From NCBI GenBank assembly GCA_965219005.1, contig CBDCMS010000003.1, positions 1,798,001 to 1,862,000 on the forward strand: 64,000 nucleotides of DNA. The letters are read 5' to 3'. Below the pieces are notes generated by a model. That model saw only the letters and a list, made by a program, of their open reading frames with translations, ran no database searches and had not been told where the DNA came from. Positions 44,129 through 53,179 of this stretch are shown piece after piece. A program made the translations under genes and the position numbers. The DNA comes from CAUZIZ01 sp965219005. Lineage in GTDB: Bacteria; Acidobacteriota; UBA6911; RPQK01; JAJDTT01. Position 1 is the stretch's first letter. The number at the start of each line of letters is the position of its first letter.

Positions 44129-45418
44129 GTGGAGCACGCACATGGCCGGCTTCACGCGCTCGACGGTCTGCGGGCGACGATGATGCTGTTGGGCCTCGTG
44201 CTGCACAGCAGCGTCTCCTACGGAGTGGTCGATTACGGCGCGGCATGGCCCTACAAAGATCCCGCGACGACGATCGTCGTCGACCTGATCGTTTACTTCA
44301 TTCACGTTTTCCGCATGCCGGTCTTCTTCGTGTTGGCGGGCTTCTTCGCCGCATTGCTTTACCTGCGCCGCGGGCCGGGCGGCCTCGCCCGCAATCGCGC
44401 CATGCGGATCGTCGTGCCCTTCGCGGTGGGCTGGGTGATCTTGTGCCCACTGGCGATCGGAGGATTCATCTTCGCCAACGCGGAGAAGTCCGGTTTGATC
44501 GCCATGGGTTCCTTCGAGGTGATCGTGAGACAGTCAGGCATCTGGGGGTTGTTCGGCGACACGACGCGCCACTTGTGGTTTCTCTACGACTTGATCTTCT
44601 TCTACCTCGCGGCACTTGGCCTGGCGCCACTGGTCGAGCGGTTGCCTGCTACCTTCCGTGCGAGGACCCTGCGCGTGTTCGAGTCGGTGGTCTCTCGACC
44701 GCTGTTGCGCACGCTTGCGCCCGCCTCGCTCACCGCCGCGACCTTGCTGCCCATGGGAGGCTGGCTGCGCACCTCGACCTCGTTTATGCCGGATCCGCTC
44801 GTGCTTTTGGCCTACGGCGTGTTCTTCGGCTTCGGTTGGCTCCTGTGTCTCAAACACGACCTACTCGCGAGCTTCGAACGCCTGGCGTGGACCCAGACCT
44901 TGCTCGGGGTAGCGCTGCTCCTGGCCACGGTCCCCTTGCTCCAAGGGCTGCCCGAGAGTCGAGATTCTCAGTCTTTCGCTGTCGTCCTGCGCTCGGTGAT
45001 AGGCGGCGGTGGGGTCTGGCTGCTCGTCTTCGGCCTGACGGGTCTGTTCTTGCGCCATCTCGACCGGCAACTGCCGGTGGTGCGCTACGTGGCGGACTCC
45101 TCGTACTGGGTCTACTTGGTTCACCTGCCGTGCACTATCTGGATTTCCGGACTGCTTGCTGAGATCGCTTGGTCACCGTGGCTCAAGATTCTGGTGGTCT
45201 TGGGCGGCACGACCGTGATCGGCTTTACGACCTACGATCTGCTGGTGCGCTCGTCGTTCATCGGCTTGATCCTCAACGGCAGGCGCTCTCCGCGAGGTCT
45301 GCCGGTGCCCGAGACGATCGTGGCACTCCGGACGGAACCGGTTCCAGGGAGATCTAGGGGATCCGAGCGAAACGCAGCCAGGGCAGATGATCGTGGCGCC
45401 GTAACAGACTTGCGGTGA
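44129..45418 (+). CDS. Membrane acyltransferase 3 family (OpgC-like)
   Basis: A 429-residue multi-spanning membrane protein of the acyltransferase 3 family. The first part reads RLHALDGLRATMMLLGLVLHS, with family Asp-Gly-Leu-Arg and membrane His, followed by FIHVFRMPVFFVLAGFFAAL. About ten hydrophobic segments follow. Such proteins transfer acetyl or succinyl groups to periplasmic glucans, lipids or O-antigen; the acceptor here is unknown. Start GTG 44129 has a perfect GGGAGGAG five bases upstream; an earlier GTG at 44102 is weaker. GC content is higher than neighbours, with long open shadow frames, which may reflect transfer. Confidence 0.85.
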   Translation: MEHAHGRLHALDGLRATMMLLGLVLHSSVSYGVVDYGAAWPYKDPATTIVVDLIVYFIHVFRMPVFFVLAGFFAALLYLRRGPGGLARNRAMRIVVPFAVGWVILCPLAIGGFIFANAEKSGLIAMGSFEVIVRQSGIWGLFGDTTRHLWFLYDLIFFYLAALGLAPLVERLPATFRARTLRVFESVVSRPLLRTLAPASLTAATLLPMGGWLRTSTSFMPDPLVLLAYGVFFGFGWLLCLKHDLLASFERLAWTQTLLGVALLLATVPLLQGLPESRDSQSFAVVLRSVIGGGGVWLLVFGLTGLFLRHLDRQLPVVRYVADSSYWVYLVHLPCTIWISGLLAEIAWSPWLKILVVLGGTTVIGFTTYDLLVRSSFIGLILNGRRSPRGLPVPETIVALRTEPVPGRSRGSERNAARADDRGAVTDLR

Positions 45419-45491
45419 AAAAGCCGGGAGCACTTAGGTGTCGTGCACTGGGTTCGTCCGGGTGTACGTCAAGAATGTGGGTAGTGGTCCG

Positions 45492-46845
45492 CTAACCTGC
45501 TGAGCGGGCCTCCCAGAACTCCTCCCAGCGGTTGGACAGTTGGCAACAGCGCAAAGCGATGATGGCATTGGCTCCGCGGACGGTCCAGCGCATTCCGGAC
45601 TGCTTCAGACGTTGGCCAATGATGGTCTTACAGCCCGCTTCGATGACGCCTGAGCCGATGAAAAGTCCCTGGCTGCGGAAGCAAGCGTAACGCATTCGCT
45701 CCGCATTCTTTTGGAAGTACTCGACGCTGGTCTTCCTCGCCTTACGAGCCGTTTCCTCGGTGACGGCGAGTTGTCGCATCGAGTCCAGGACGGTTTCGAC
45801 GTCTCCGCGGTCCAGTAACTCCTGATTGAGTCGGACCCACTGCTGGGCCTCGGGAGAGTTTCCTCCCCAAACGGTTTTGCCCAAGTCGAACAGACGCTGC
45901 CGAGCGTGGTACAGGTCGACAATTTGGATGGCCTGGTAGAAGTGTTCCGCGGCGATCCCCCAGATCCAGGGGGCACCGTCTCCCAGAACCACCAGCCTCG
46001 GCGCTCGTGTCGCTCCCCGGCGAGTGGCCTCCGCGTAAATCCGAGCGCCGAAGGCCGCCTCCTCCTCGATGGCTCCCACATAGGTCGTCGATTCCGGGTC
46101 CCGAAGCGGACGACCCTGCTCATCGCGACACGTTTGGGCAAAGACACAGCCGAGCTTCGCCTCCCGCGTTTTGGCCTGTCCGCCCCCTTTCCCTGCCCGA
46201 CCTTCCACTTCCGAGGGCCGGACCGGCACGCCGGTCCCGTCGATCGCCACATACATCGCGGGGGCGACGCAAAGGGGCCGATCGTTTCCGAGAACGCCTG
46301 CTCGCGCTCTCGTTGCGAGACGCTGTGGACGTCGCCGCCGAGGTCCTCGGAGACGCGTTCCACCGCCTTGGTGCTGACCGCGACGCCCGCCAGCTCCTGC
46401 AGATCTCGCTGACCTTCTTCGAACGGCTCCTTGGCTCCCACCCGTCCCATCATGCGCCGCACGCCCGGGCTAAAGGACGTCGACGCCAGGTCCAGATCGC
46501 CGTCCTTGGGAACCACTCCGCCCCCGCAATCCGCACAGTGGTAATAGGCACGTCGCACCCGAACCGCTCCCAAGACCGTCGACAGCTGCTTGTCCCGATA
46601 GCCCTTAAACTGCGCCTTGTGCCCTCCTCCGCAATCGATCCGGGCCCCCTGGTAGCCGCCTCCGTCCGCACCCAAGAGCTGCTCCAGCAAGAGGCCTCCT
46701 AGACGGTGCATACTCTGGCGAACCGCCAACTCGCCCGCCTCTAAATCCGGCTGGCCCCGCCTCTGCCATTCCCCCAGGACTCGCCCCGCCAAGCGCTCTA
46801 TCTCCGCCTCGGCTTCGCCGAGTACTTCCTGCGTAATTTTTTTTT
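45492..46845 (-). pseudogene. ISKra4-type transposase, frameshifted
   Basis: Family motifs occur in two frames. The first part (to about 46262) has LGGLLLEQLLGADGGGYQGA, RAYYHCADCGGGVVPKDGDL and AGVAVSTKAVERVSEDLGGD. The second (from MYVAIDGTGVPVRPSEVEG) has LVVLGDGAPWIWGIAAEHF, IVDLYHARQRLFDLGKTVWG and GSGVIEAGCKTIIGQRLKQS. A C5 run near 46260 would need one more C to join them (ASPPAMYVAIDGTG). So the transposase is inactive or the sequence has an error. No dedicated start is needed if the upstream ORF fuses by slippage. Confidence 0.85.
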
Positions 46846-47214
46846 CAGCTGATCCAGCGACTCCTCCTTCATCTCCTGCACCGGGCGGAGGTCGCAAATC
46901 TGCTCGCTGATTTCCACCAGCTCTAGGCACAGCTCGACGAAACGGCGATACGATTCCACCTCCCGCCCCACCTTCTCCAGCTCCGGGCCGAGAGGTACGT
47001 TGCGGGCCCGACTCTGGCCTTTGACGGTCGCCGTCCACAAATACTGGGGCCCGTGTCCCCGCTGACCCGGACGGGCACACCGGCAGTTCGCCTTGCCGCA
47101 CTTGCGGAAGTTCGCCGACAGGCTCCCCCGACGAAAATCGCCCAACGCTTGCACTTGCGCCCACACCTGTTTGCGCTTCTGTTCCAAGGCTTCCAAAGAG
47201 GCTGCTTGGTCCAT
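46798..47214 (-). CDS. Upstream ORF of the ISKra4-type element
   Basis: A 138-residue protein with LEALEQKRKQVWAQVQALGD and the CGKANCRCARPGQRGHGPQY cysteine cluster, like small ORFs (DUF6788 type) found ahead of some transposases. Near its end an A9 run (46837-46845 on this strand) is in the frame AAA AAA AAA; a -1 slip there enters the transposase frame (EKKITQEVLGEAEAEIERLA). That suggests a programmed frameshift fusion. Confidence 0.8.
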   Translation of the reverse strand: MDQAASLEALEQKRKQVWAQVQALGDFRRGSLSANFRKCGKANCRCARPGQRGHGPQYLWTATVKGQSRARNVPLGPELEKVGREVESYRRFVELCLELVEISEQICDLRPVQEMKEESLDQLKKKLRRKYSAKPRRR

Positions 47215-47420
47215 GGATTCCTCCTCTAATGATAGCGCCCACCTGTGCCAGCCTCTTACCTGAATCCTTATACAGATTCGGATATTACAGCAAAAAAAGA
47301 GAGAAGGCTACTTCCCCCTACATTTTTGACGTACACCCGGTTCGTCCCTATCGTTTGATTAAACCCAGGCTACCGATCAGAATGGGAGGCTTCCCGAATC
47401 GGCACATCCACTTCAGGCGA

Positions 47421-48407
47421 ATGACTACAGCTATTGAAACACGCAATCTAGTAAAGAACTTCGGAGACGTGCAAGCCGTTCAGCAGCTGAGTCTGCAGGT
47501 CGAGAAAGGAGAAGTATTCGGACTAGTCGGGCCTAACGGAGCTGGTAAGACGACGTCGATGCTCATGTTGGTTGGCCTGCTAACCCCCGACTCGGGAGAG
47601 GTGCTGCTGCTGGGAGAACCCTTTCATGGGTTCTGTGTTGCCGCTCGAGTGGAACTCGGTTGGGTTCCGCAGAGTCTGGCCTTTTATCCGGAGATGACAG
47701 TCCGCGAGAATGTTCGATTCTTTGGAAGTCTCTACGATCTACCCTCCGAACGATTGAAAAACTGTGAGGAGTCGGTCCTTGAGGCATGCAAGCTGGTTCC
47801 GTACGCAGACCGGACAGGCTACACACTATCTGGAGGATTACAGCGGCGACTGAATCTCGCGCTTGGACTCGTCCATGAACCGCGAGTCCTGGTTCTGGAC
47901 GAACCGACCGTCGGAATCGATCTCGAGTCGCGCACCGTAATTCTCGATCACCTGAGATCGTTGGCGAAAGAAGGCTGCAGCGTCGTGATGGCCACCCACT
48001 ACGCTGATGAGGTCGTCGCAACCAGCGATCGCGTCGCCCTTCTCAGCCGCGGACGCGTTCTCTCCTGCGACCGGTTGGACCACCTCCTTGCCCGGCTTCC
48101 GAGAGAAGTCGAAATCGAAGCCGAAATTGCCGACCTAGGCCTGTTGGATCGGCTCAGGAACCTACCCAACTGCTCGATATGCAGACAACAAAACCACGTC
48201 CTCATCTCGATTGAAGCCCAAGTTGACACAGAGAAGCCCATAGACTGGCCCTGGACCCTGGCTGAGATTCTCGCAGTTCTCAAGAGCAGCGGGAGCAGGA
48301 TTTTTTCTCTCAGCGTGCCTCAACCAACTCTGGACCTGCTGCTTAGTGCAGAACCTACGGACTCCGCTCAGATATGCAAACCTGGAGAATCGTCTACAAA
48401 GATCTGA
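47421..48407 (+). CDS. ABC transporter ATP-binding protein
   Basis: A 328-residue ATPase. Walker A GLVGPNGAGKTTSMLMLVG, signature LSGGLQRRLNLALGLVHEPR, Walker B VLVLDEPTVGIDLESRT, and the switch histidine in VVMATHYADEV. It is of the CcmA/NatA/drug-export type with a C-terminal extension. The permease begins 34 bases before its stop, so the two are co-translated. The start is ATG 47421; longer frames extend into the IS end. Substrate unknown; export of lipids or peptides is typical. Its partner is interrupted (see permease). Confidence 0.92.
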   Translation: MTTAIETRNLVKNFGDVQAVQQLSLQVEKGEVFGLVGPNGAGKTTSMLMLVGLLTPDSGEVLLLGEPFHGFCVAARVELGWVPQSLAFYPEMTVRENVRFFGSLYDLPSERLKNCEESVLEACKLVPYADRTGYTLSGGLQRRLNLALGLVHEPRVLVLDEPTVGIDLESRTVILDHLRSLAKEGCSVVMATHYADEVVATSDRVALLSRGRVLSCDRLDHLLARLPREVEIEAEIADLGLLDRLRNLPNCSICRQQNHVLISIEAQVDTEKPIDWPWTLAEILAVLKSSGSRIFSLSVPQPTLDLLLSAEPTDSAQICKPGESSTKI

Positions 48408-49457
48408 GTGTACTCCTGAGAGACCGCATCGCTCTGCTCCTTCTGCTGGGAATGCCTCTCTCGCTCACTGCGATTATTGGCTTCTCGACCAACCAGCTGC
48501 TGTCCAACCTGTACCGGGAGAAGATAACGCTCCTTGTTTTGGATCAAGACGGAGGAGAAGCCGCCCAACAGTTCATCCAATCGCTGACCGAGAACAAGAG
48601 GTTCCAGCTGCAAAGGGTCGACAGCCAAAAGATCGCTGAAAGCCTGATCAGGAACCGCGACCGGACCGTGGGCCTTGTCATCGGGCCACGCTTTGGTGAA
48701 CGGATCGACTCGCTGGAGTTGAACGATTTCCTGAACCTACCTAAGGGGAGACTCGCGAAGGGACTCGACGACTACGATATCGAGGTCATTTCGCGTGAGC
48801 GGATCGTCAACGTGGGACAAGTTCTCACCTCCCAGATGGTGCTTTGGAAGGTCGTGGAAGTCGCCTACGAAAGAATGTTGGAGCGCTTTACCCTGGTTCG
48901 GGCTTTCGTCGAAGCCAACCCAACGAAGGCCTCCGAGGATGGTTTCGGCGGAGATTCTGACTGGTCGGGGACCAACTTCTCAAAGGGAGGTATCTACCGA
49001 TTCCTGGTGCCGTCTCAGGCGGTCCTCTTTACTTTCTTTCTGGTGAGTATCATGGCACAGTCATTCATGACGGAGAGAGAGCGGGGAACCCTGCAGCGAC
49101 TCCGGATGGCACCCCTTTCGGGGCCGAAACTGATCCTGGGAAAGACGATACCCTTTCTCCTGGTTTCGGTAACCCAGGGGACACTACTCTTCTCTGCGGG
49201 ATGGGCTGTCTTTGGAATGCCGGTGGGTCAGCAACCGGGAATACTCTTGCTGGTGATCATCTGTACCTCGCTGGCAGCCACCACCTTGGGCCTGCTCGTT
49301 TCTGTGAGCGTGAGAACCAACCATCAGGTGACAGTCGTTGGCACATTCCTGATTCTGGGGATGGCTGGACTAAGTGGCTGCCTCATGCCGCGGACCTGGC
49401 TGCCGCCTCTGCTCAAGCAGCTAAGCCTCGTCGTCACCCCCCATGCGTGGGCCCTAG

Positions 49458-51027
49458 CAGCCTGTCGGACTTGACTCACAGGCACTTCTGAAATTTGACG
49501 TTTGATCCAAAGTCTTGCACGACCAAGCACGAAATCGATGAATCGTCTGATCTGCGGCGGTGATTTGGCCGCTGAAACGACCTGGCCCACCTCTTCAGAG
49601 GGTGGCACGGGCCAGCTTCGGCTGGCGGCAGGCGAGGTTGTACATTCTTTTCAGATTCCAGGCGATGCTGGCCAGAGTCCACTCCCCGTCTGCCGCCTCC
49701 GCTCCTCGGAGAGAGAACTGCGCAAAGCCCATCACCGATTTGATGATCCCAAAGACGGGCTCGGGGACAGCTTTGCGTTGCCCGTAGATGGCTCGACCCG
49801 CCGGGGTCTTCAACCGGTATCTCATCTGCTCCACCGCATCGGCGTCTTCCCCGGGTGGCTCCGGTTCTTTCCAGCGTTCGTTCGGCGGCAAGTGGTGGGC
49901 TTCCCGCTCGACCGCAATATAGGGAAGGACCGCATGCTCGCTACAAAGCTCCACGTTGGCACCACTGAAGTAGCCGTTGTCGGCCAGCAGCTCCTGGGGC
50001 CGACCCAACGACTCCGGCAATGCGTGCAGCGCCGCCAGGGCCGGTTTCAGTTCTTTCTTGTCATTGGCGTTTGGCGTGACATGAACGGCCACAATCAACA
50101 GACTGTCGTTATCCACCAGGGCCTGAGCGTTGTAGCATTGCTCAAATCCCCCGCCCGAGACCGGCATGATCCGAGAATCTTCATCCGTCAGATTGATCTG
50201 ATCCTGGTCTCGGATTCCTCCTCGGGGCGGTTTGGGTTCGCGACCCTTCGGTTTGTTTCCCCTTTTCCTCTGGGCTTGCCGCTTGGCCACCTTCCCTTCA
50301 TATTCGGCGTGCTCGGCCGCCTGCCGCTCGGCCGCCCGCTCGACCAGCTTCTGCTTCGCTTGATCGATCGCTTTCAACCGTGCTTCCCGCCGCGCCAGCT
50401 CGGCCGGGATGTCCATCCCTTCCGTTTCTTCTCGTCCATCCGCTTCCTCGGCCAGCTGCATCAACTCGTCCACTTCTTCTCGCAGCCGCGCTTCCAGTTT
50501 CTGGATGTGCCCCCAGCTCAACGCACTGTGCTTGGAGGCATTGGCTTTGACCTTCGTGCCATCCAAACTCACTCGGCCCAACTTCAGAAATCCCATCGCC
50601 TGGGCCAGCAGCAAGATCTCCACAAACAGCGGCTTCAGCTCTTCCAAAAACCGCTTTCGGAAATGGGCTATGGTGTCGTGATCCGGATGCGTGTTGCCGG
50701 CGAGGTAGCGAAACGCCACCGAATCGTAGGTGGCTTGCTCCAACTTCCGACTCGAAAACACCCCCGTCGCATACCCGTAAAACAACAACGCCAGCATCAC
50801 CGCCGGATGGTATCCTTCCGATCCCCGTTTCGTGTAGGAATCCTCCAACTTCCTCAACTCCAGCTTGCTCACCACCTCCACCACGAAGCGAGCCAGATGC
50901 GTCTCCGGCAGCCATTCCTGCACCGAAGGAGGAAACAGATAAGGAGTCTCTCGATCTACTGTTCTAAATCGATTCGCCATACACTAATGATGCCCGTTCG
51001 GTGTGACCTCGAAAGTCCGACAGGCTG
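49458..51027 (-). mobile_element. IS1182-type insertion sequence
   Basis: 1570 bases with inverted ends reading CAGCCTGTCGGACTT and flanked by direct CTAG at 49454-49457 and 51028-51031. It carries a single intact transposase gene on the minus strand. The insertion lies in codon for Leu in the C-terminal part of the permease gene. Confidence 0.92.
49595..50980 (-). CDS. IS1182-family transposase
   Basis: A 461-residue transposase. Family blocks: PPSVQEWLPETHLARFVVEV, GYATGVFSSRKLEQATYDSV, HPDHDTIAHFRKRF, LGRVSLDGTKVKANASKHSA (catalytic Asp) and LLADNGYFSGANVELC (Asp). The C-terminal IYGQRKAVPEPVFGIIKSVM gives the Glu region. No frameshift or stop; the element may be active. Confidence 0.94.
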   Translation of the reverse strand: MANRFRTVDRETPYLFPPSVQEWLPETHLARFVVEVVSKLELRKLEDSYTKRGSEGYHPAVMLALLFYGYATGVFSSRKLEQATYDSVAFRYLAGNTHPDHDTIAHFRKRFLEELKPLFVEILLLAQAMGFLKLGRVSLDGTKVKANASKHSALSWGHIQKLEARLREEVDELMQLAEEADGREETEGMDIPAELARREARLKAIDQAKQKLVERAAERQAAEHAEYEGKVAKRQAQRKRGNKPKGREPKPPRGGIRDQDQINLTDEDSRIMPVSGGGFEQCYNAQALVDNDSLLIVAVHVTPNANDKKELKPALAALHALPESLGRPQELLADNGYFSGANVELCSEHAVLPYIAVEREAHHLPPNERWKEPEPPGEDADAVEQMRYRLKTPAGRAIYGQRKAVPEPVFGIIKSVMGFAQFSLRGAEAADGEWTLASIAWNLKRMYNLACRQPKLARATL

Positions 51028-51157
51028 CTAGTCGCCTACGAGGAACTCCTGTCGACGTCTGCTCCCGATGGTAGCGTGGTGTTGCTCTGTTGTGGATTGC
51101 TAGTCTGCTTCAGCTTCGCATTCTTCGGCCTCAGCCTCTGGCGACTCAGGAGTGCGA

Positions 51158-51440
51158 CCTAGGAGCCTGTCCGAGTAATGGTGTGGGTTGCGTTACAGGC
51201 TCCGTTGGTCCAGCTGCAAGGCAGGGCGACGCTGTCGATGTTTGGCCATCGTTGAGGAGCCCGAACACAGCAGATGGGCTGACGCCGCCTGTAACCCCTA
51301 GGGAGAATGGGGGTTGCGGCCGATCTCTGCGTGGGTCGTCGTCGTAGATGGCAGAACATCGACTTTCCTCCTCCCGCCTTGATCTCGCCTCGCAAGCCCC
51401 ATTCTCGCAACCCGCACCATTACTCGGACAGGCTCCTAGG
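51158..51440. mobile_element. MITE-like element 2, probable IS1182 derivative
   Basis: 283 bases with 35-base terminal inverted repeats (51158-51192 and 51406-51440, one mismatch) beginning CCTAGGAGCCTGTCCGAG. If CTAG is the target duplication, the true end is GAGCCTGTCCGAGTAATG, close to the IS1182 end CAGCCTGTCGGACTT nearby with the same CTAG target. No transposase encoded. Core shared with MITE-like element 1. It supplies the stop codon of the ABC permease. Confidence 0.85.
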
Positions 51441-51600
51441 TGAAACTTGAATAGTGAGCAGTGTCGGAAACAGCTTCCAGCGACAGAGATGGGAACGACT
51501 TGACTCCTTAGCAATATGAACCAAAGTTCTGAGGAGAGAGCTAGACAACAGCACAATCGTGCCCTCCCCAACCCCTCACTTGTGCTTCAGGCCTCCAGGA
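51441..51600 (+). repeat. Interspersed repeat, copy 4 (diverged)
   Basis: Starts TGAAACTTGAATAGTGAGCA and carries GAACGACTTGACTC, GAGGAGAGAGCTAGACAACA and the CCCCAACCCCTCACTTG terminus, as in copies 1 and 2 on the opposite strand. Without MITE-like element 2, it would start right after the permease stop TAG, matching its place in copies 1 and 3. Confidence 0.75.
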
Positions 51601-51632
51601 ACCTGCATTGCTGGCCCACACCCTGACTGACT

Positions 51633-53111
51633 CTAGCCAACCCCAACTTCCTCGAGCACGGCTGCCAGAGTGTCCGCAGTAGTCCTCAGCTGCTCCTCGG
51701 TGTGTAGAGCACTGATGAAGAAGCGAAGCCGAGCTTGCTCCTCCCCGACGGCTGGATAAACAATTGGCTGGACACTGATGCCGCGCTGCTGCATTAGCCG
51801 AGTCGATTTCAGGGCATCGATCGAACTACCTAGAATGAGCGGCACAATGGGCGTGTTCGCCGAGTGCCCGGTATTGAAACCCCTTTCCCTACAGAGCCTG
51901 AGAAAATACCGACTGCGCGCTTGAAGCCGGATGACACGCTCACTACCGTCTTGCAGGTGCCGGACAACGTACTGGGCTGCGGCTGCGCTGGCGGGCGAGA
52001 GGCCGACTGCATAGACGACCCCTGAACAGGTGTAGCGCAAATACTTGATCAGCGGCCGGTTACCGCCAACGTAGCCGCCACAGGCACCCAGCGCCTTGCT
52101 GAGAGTGCCCATCCAGATCTCGATTTCCCTCGGCTCGATTCCGAAAAACTCGCCCATGCCCCGGCCTCGCTCGCCCATCGTGCCGATCGAGTGGGCTTCA
52201 TCGATCATCAGCCAGACACAATGGCGATTCTTTACATCGATGAACCTCGGGAGATCAGGATAGTCCCCGTCCATACTGTACACACCTTCAACCACGACCA
52301 ATACTCTACGATAGCTTCTTCGAGAGGCGTCAAGCATCCGGTCTAGCGCTTCGAAATCGTTGTGCGGGAAGACGCGACGATCCGCTCCGGAAAGGAGGGC
52401 TCCGCTGACAATGCTATTGTGCGCTAGCTCGTCGTGTACGATCAAATCGCCGCGCTTCATCAGGTTACCGATAACCGTGACGTTTGTAGAGTGGCCGCTG
52501 GCGAAGGTGATCGAGTCCTCCACCCCAATGAACTCAGCGAGGTCTCTCTCCAAATCGTTGTGGAGTGGGCGCGTGCCGGAAACCGTCCGGCTCGCCGAGA
52601 CGCTGGTACCGTATCGATCCAAGGCGGCTTTCGCCGCCTCGGTCACGGCCGGATCACCCGACATTCCCAGGTAATTGTAGCCAGAGTAATTGATCAGTCG
52701 TCGACCCTGGATCTGTGTCCAGTTGTTGCTCACCCCCTCGTGCGGGCGGTAGAAGGGGTTTTCTTCGCCCTGGGCCCGTAGGTTGGCAATCTGGGAGTCG
52801 AGTTGAACGTACTCCGGCATCTTCTCGAACTCGTAGTACTCTCGTGGAATGGCACTCGCAGCTGGTCTGACCTCCAGTTGTTCCAGCACAGCCTCCGAGA
52901 TTTCCCGACAGGTTTCGATCTCCGAAAGCATGCTCTCCGGGACTTCGAGAGAGTAGATCTCCCCGATTCGGCCGATGACTTCAATCCGCTCCAATGAATC
53001 CAGGCCCAATCGGTCGATGTTGGAATCAAGGGTCAGGTGCCGGGCACGCTCCTTGGCGACAGCCCGCACCTGTTGAAGAACCGTCTCCTCTACCTCTGGC
53101 CTAGCCGTCAT
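51633..53111 (-). CDS. ACP-fused alpha-oxoamine synthase (serine palmitoyltransferase/KBL-like)
   Basis: A 492-residue protein. Residues 1-85 are an acyl carrier protein with phosphopantetheine Ser39 in RLGLDSLERIEV. The rest is a fold type I PLP enzyme of the AOS family: NYSGYNYLGMSGDPAV, HDELAHNSIVSGALLSGADR, PLP-contacting Asp304 and His307 in LMIDEAHSIG, and Lys339 in MGTLSKALGACGGYVGG. These enzymes condense an acyl thioester with an amino acid, releasing CO2 and giving a 3-keto amine (first step of sphingolipids with serine). The built-in ACP points to an ACP-bound, not CoA-bound, acyl donor, fitting the FAAL and PKS genes upstream on the same strand. Confidence 0.93.
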   Translation of the reverse strand: MTARPEVEETVLQQVRAVAKERARHLTLDSNIDRLGLDSLERIEVIGRIGEIYSLEVPESMLSEIETCREISEAVLEQLEVRPAASAIPREYYEFEKMPEYVQLDSQIANLRAQGEENPFYRPHEGVSNNWTQIQGRRLINYSGYNYLGMSGDPAVTEAAKAALDRYGTSVSASRTVSGTRPLHNDLERDLAEFIGVEDSITFASGHSTNVTVIGNLMKRGDLIVHDELAHNSIVSGALLSGADRRVFPHNDFEALDRMLDASRRSYRRVLVVVEGVYSMDGDYPDLPRFIDVKNRHCVWLMIDEAHSIGTMGERGRGMGEFFGIEPREIEIWMGTLSKALGACGGYVGGNRPLIKYLRYTCSGVVYAVGLSPASAAAAQYVVRHLQDGSERVIRLQARSRYFLRLCRERGFNTGHSANTPIVPLILGSSIDALKSTRLMQQRGISVQPIVYPAVGEEQARLRFFISALHTEEQLRTTADTLAAVLEEVGVG

Positions 53112-53179
53112 TTCTAATCATCAGGTTGCACGTGGGGAACCCACTTTGTGAGAAGAGTCTCATTATCAGGGAGGTGCAG

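Larger units (their letters stand above)
45460..47338 (-). mobile_element. ISKra4-type insertion sequence
   Basis: 1879 bases. Ends are inverted (GGGTGTACGTCAA on both sides, about 22 bp with few mismatches) and flanked by the 9-base direct repeat GGTTCGTCC at 45451-45459 and 47339-47347. It contains a small upstream ORF and a transposase on the minus strand. It lies between the acyltransferase and the ABC ATPase, about 80 bases upstream of the latter, so it may affect its promoter. Confidence 0.9.
48374..51162 (+). pseudogene. ABC-2 permease split by an IS1182-type element
   Basis: Coding runs 48374-49457 and resumes at 51032-51162. The first part is ABC-2 permease-like: a membrane segment near the N-terminus, a long periplasmic region, then IYRFLVPSQAVLFTFFLVS, MTERERGTLQRLRMAPLSG and GCLMPRTWLPPLLKQLSLVV. 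The frame ends TPHAWAL at the insertion. After the element the same frame continues VAYEELLSTSAPDG and SFAFFGLSLWRLRSAT-stop, which is the expected last membrane helix. Excising the element and one CTAG copy restores a protein of about 404 residues. As it stands it is truncated before its last helix. Confidence 0.9.

Noticed and set aside
44011..45162. Long arginine-rich ORF overlapping the acyltransferase
   Set aside because: Shadow of the high-GC acyltransferase gene; composition is not protein-like and the true gene has a good ribosome site.
40578..45418. RtcB or another RNA repair enzyme beside the slipin
   Set aside because: The only other gene nearby is a membrane acyltransferase; no RtcB-like motifs were seen.
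45605..47242. Single 545-residue ORF across the ISKra4-type element
   Set aside because: Only the middle of the frame carries transposase sequence; the ends are out-of-frame readings of the upstream ORF and of the catalytic part.
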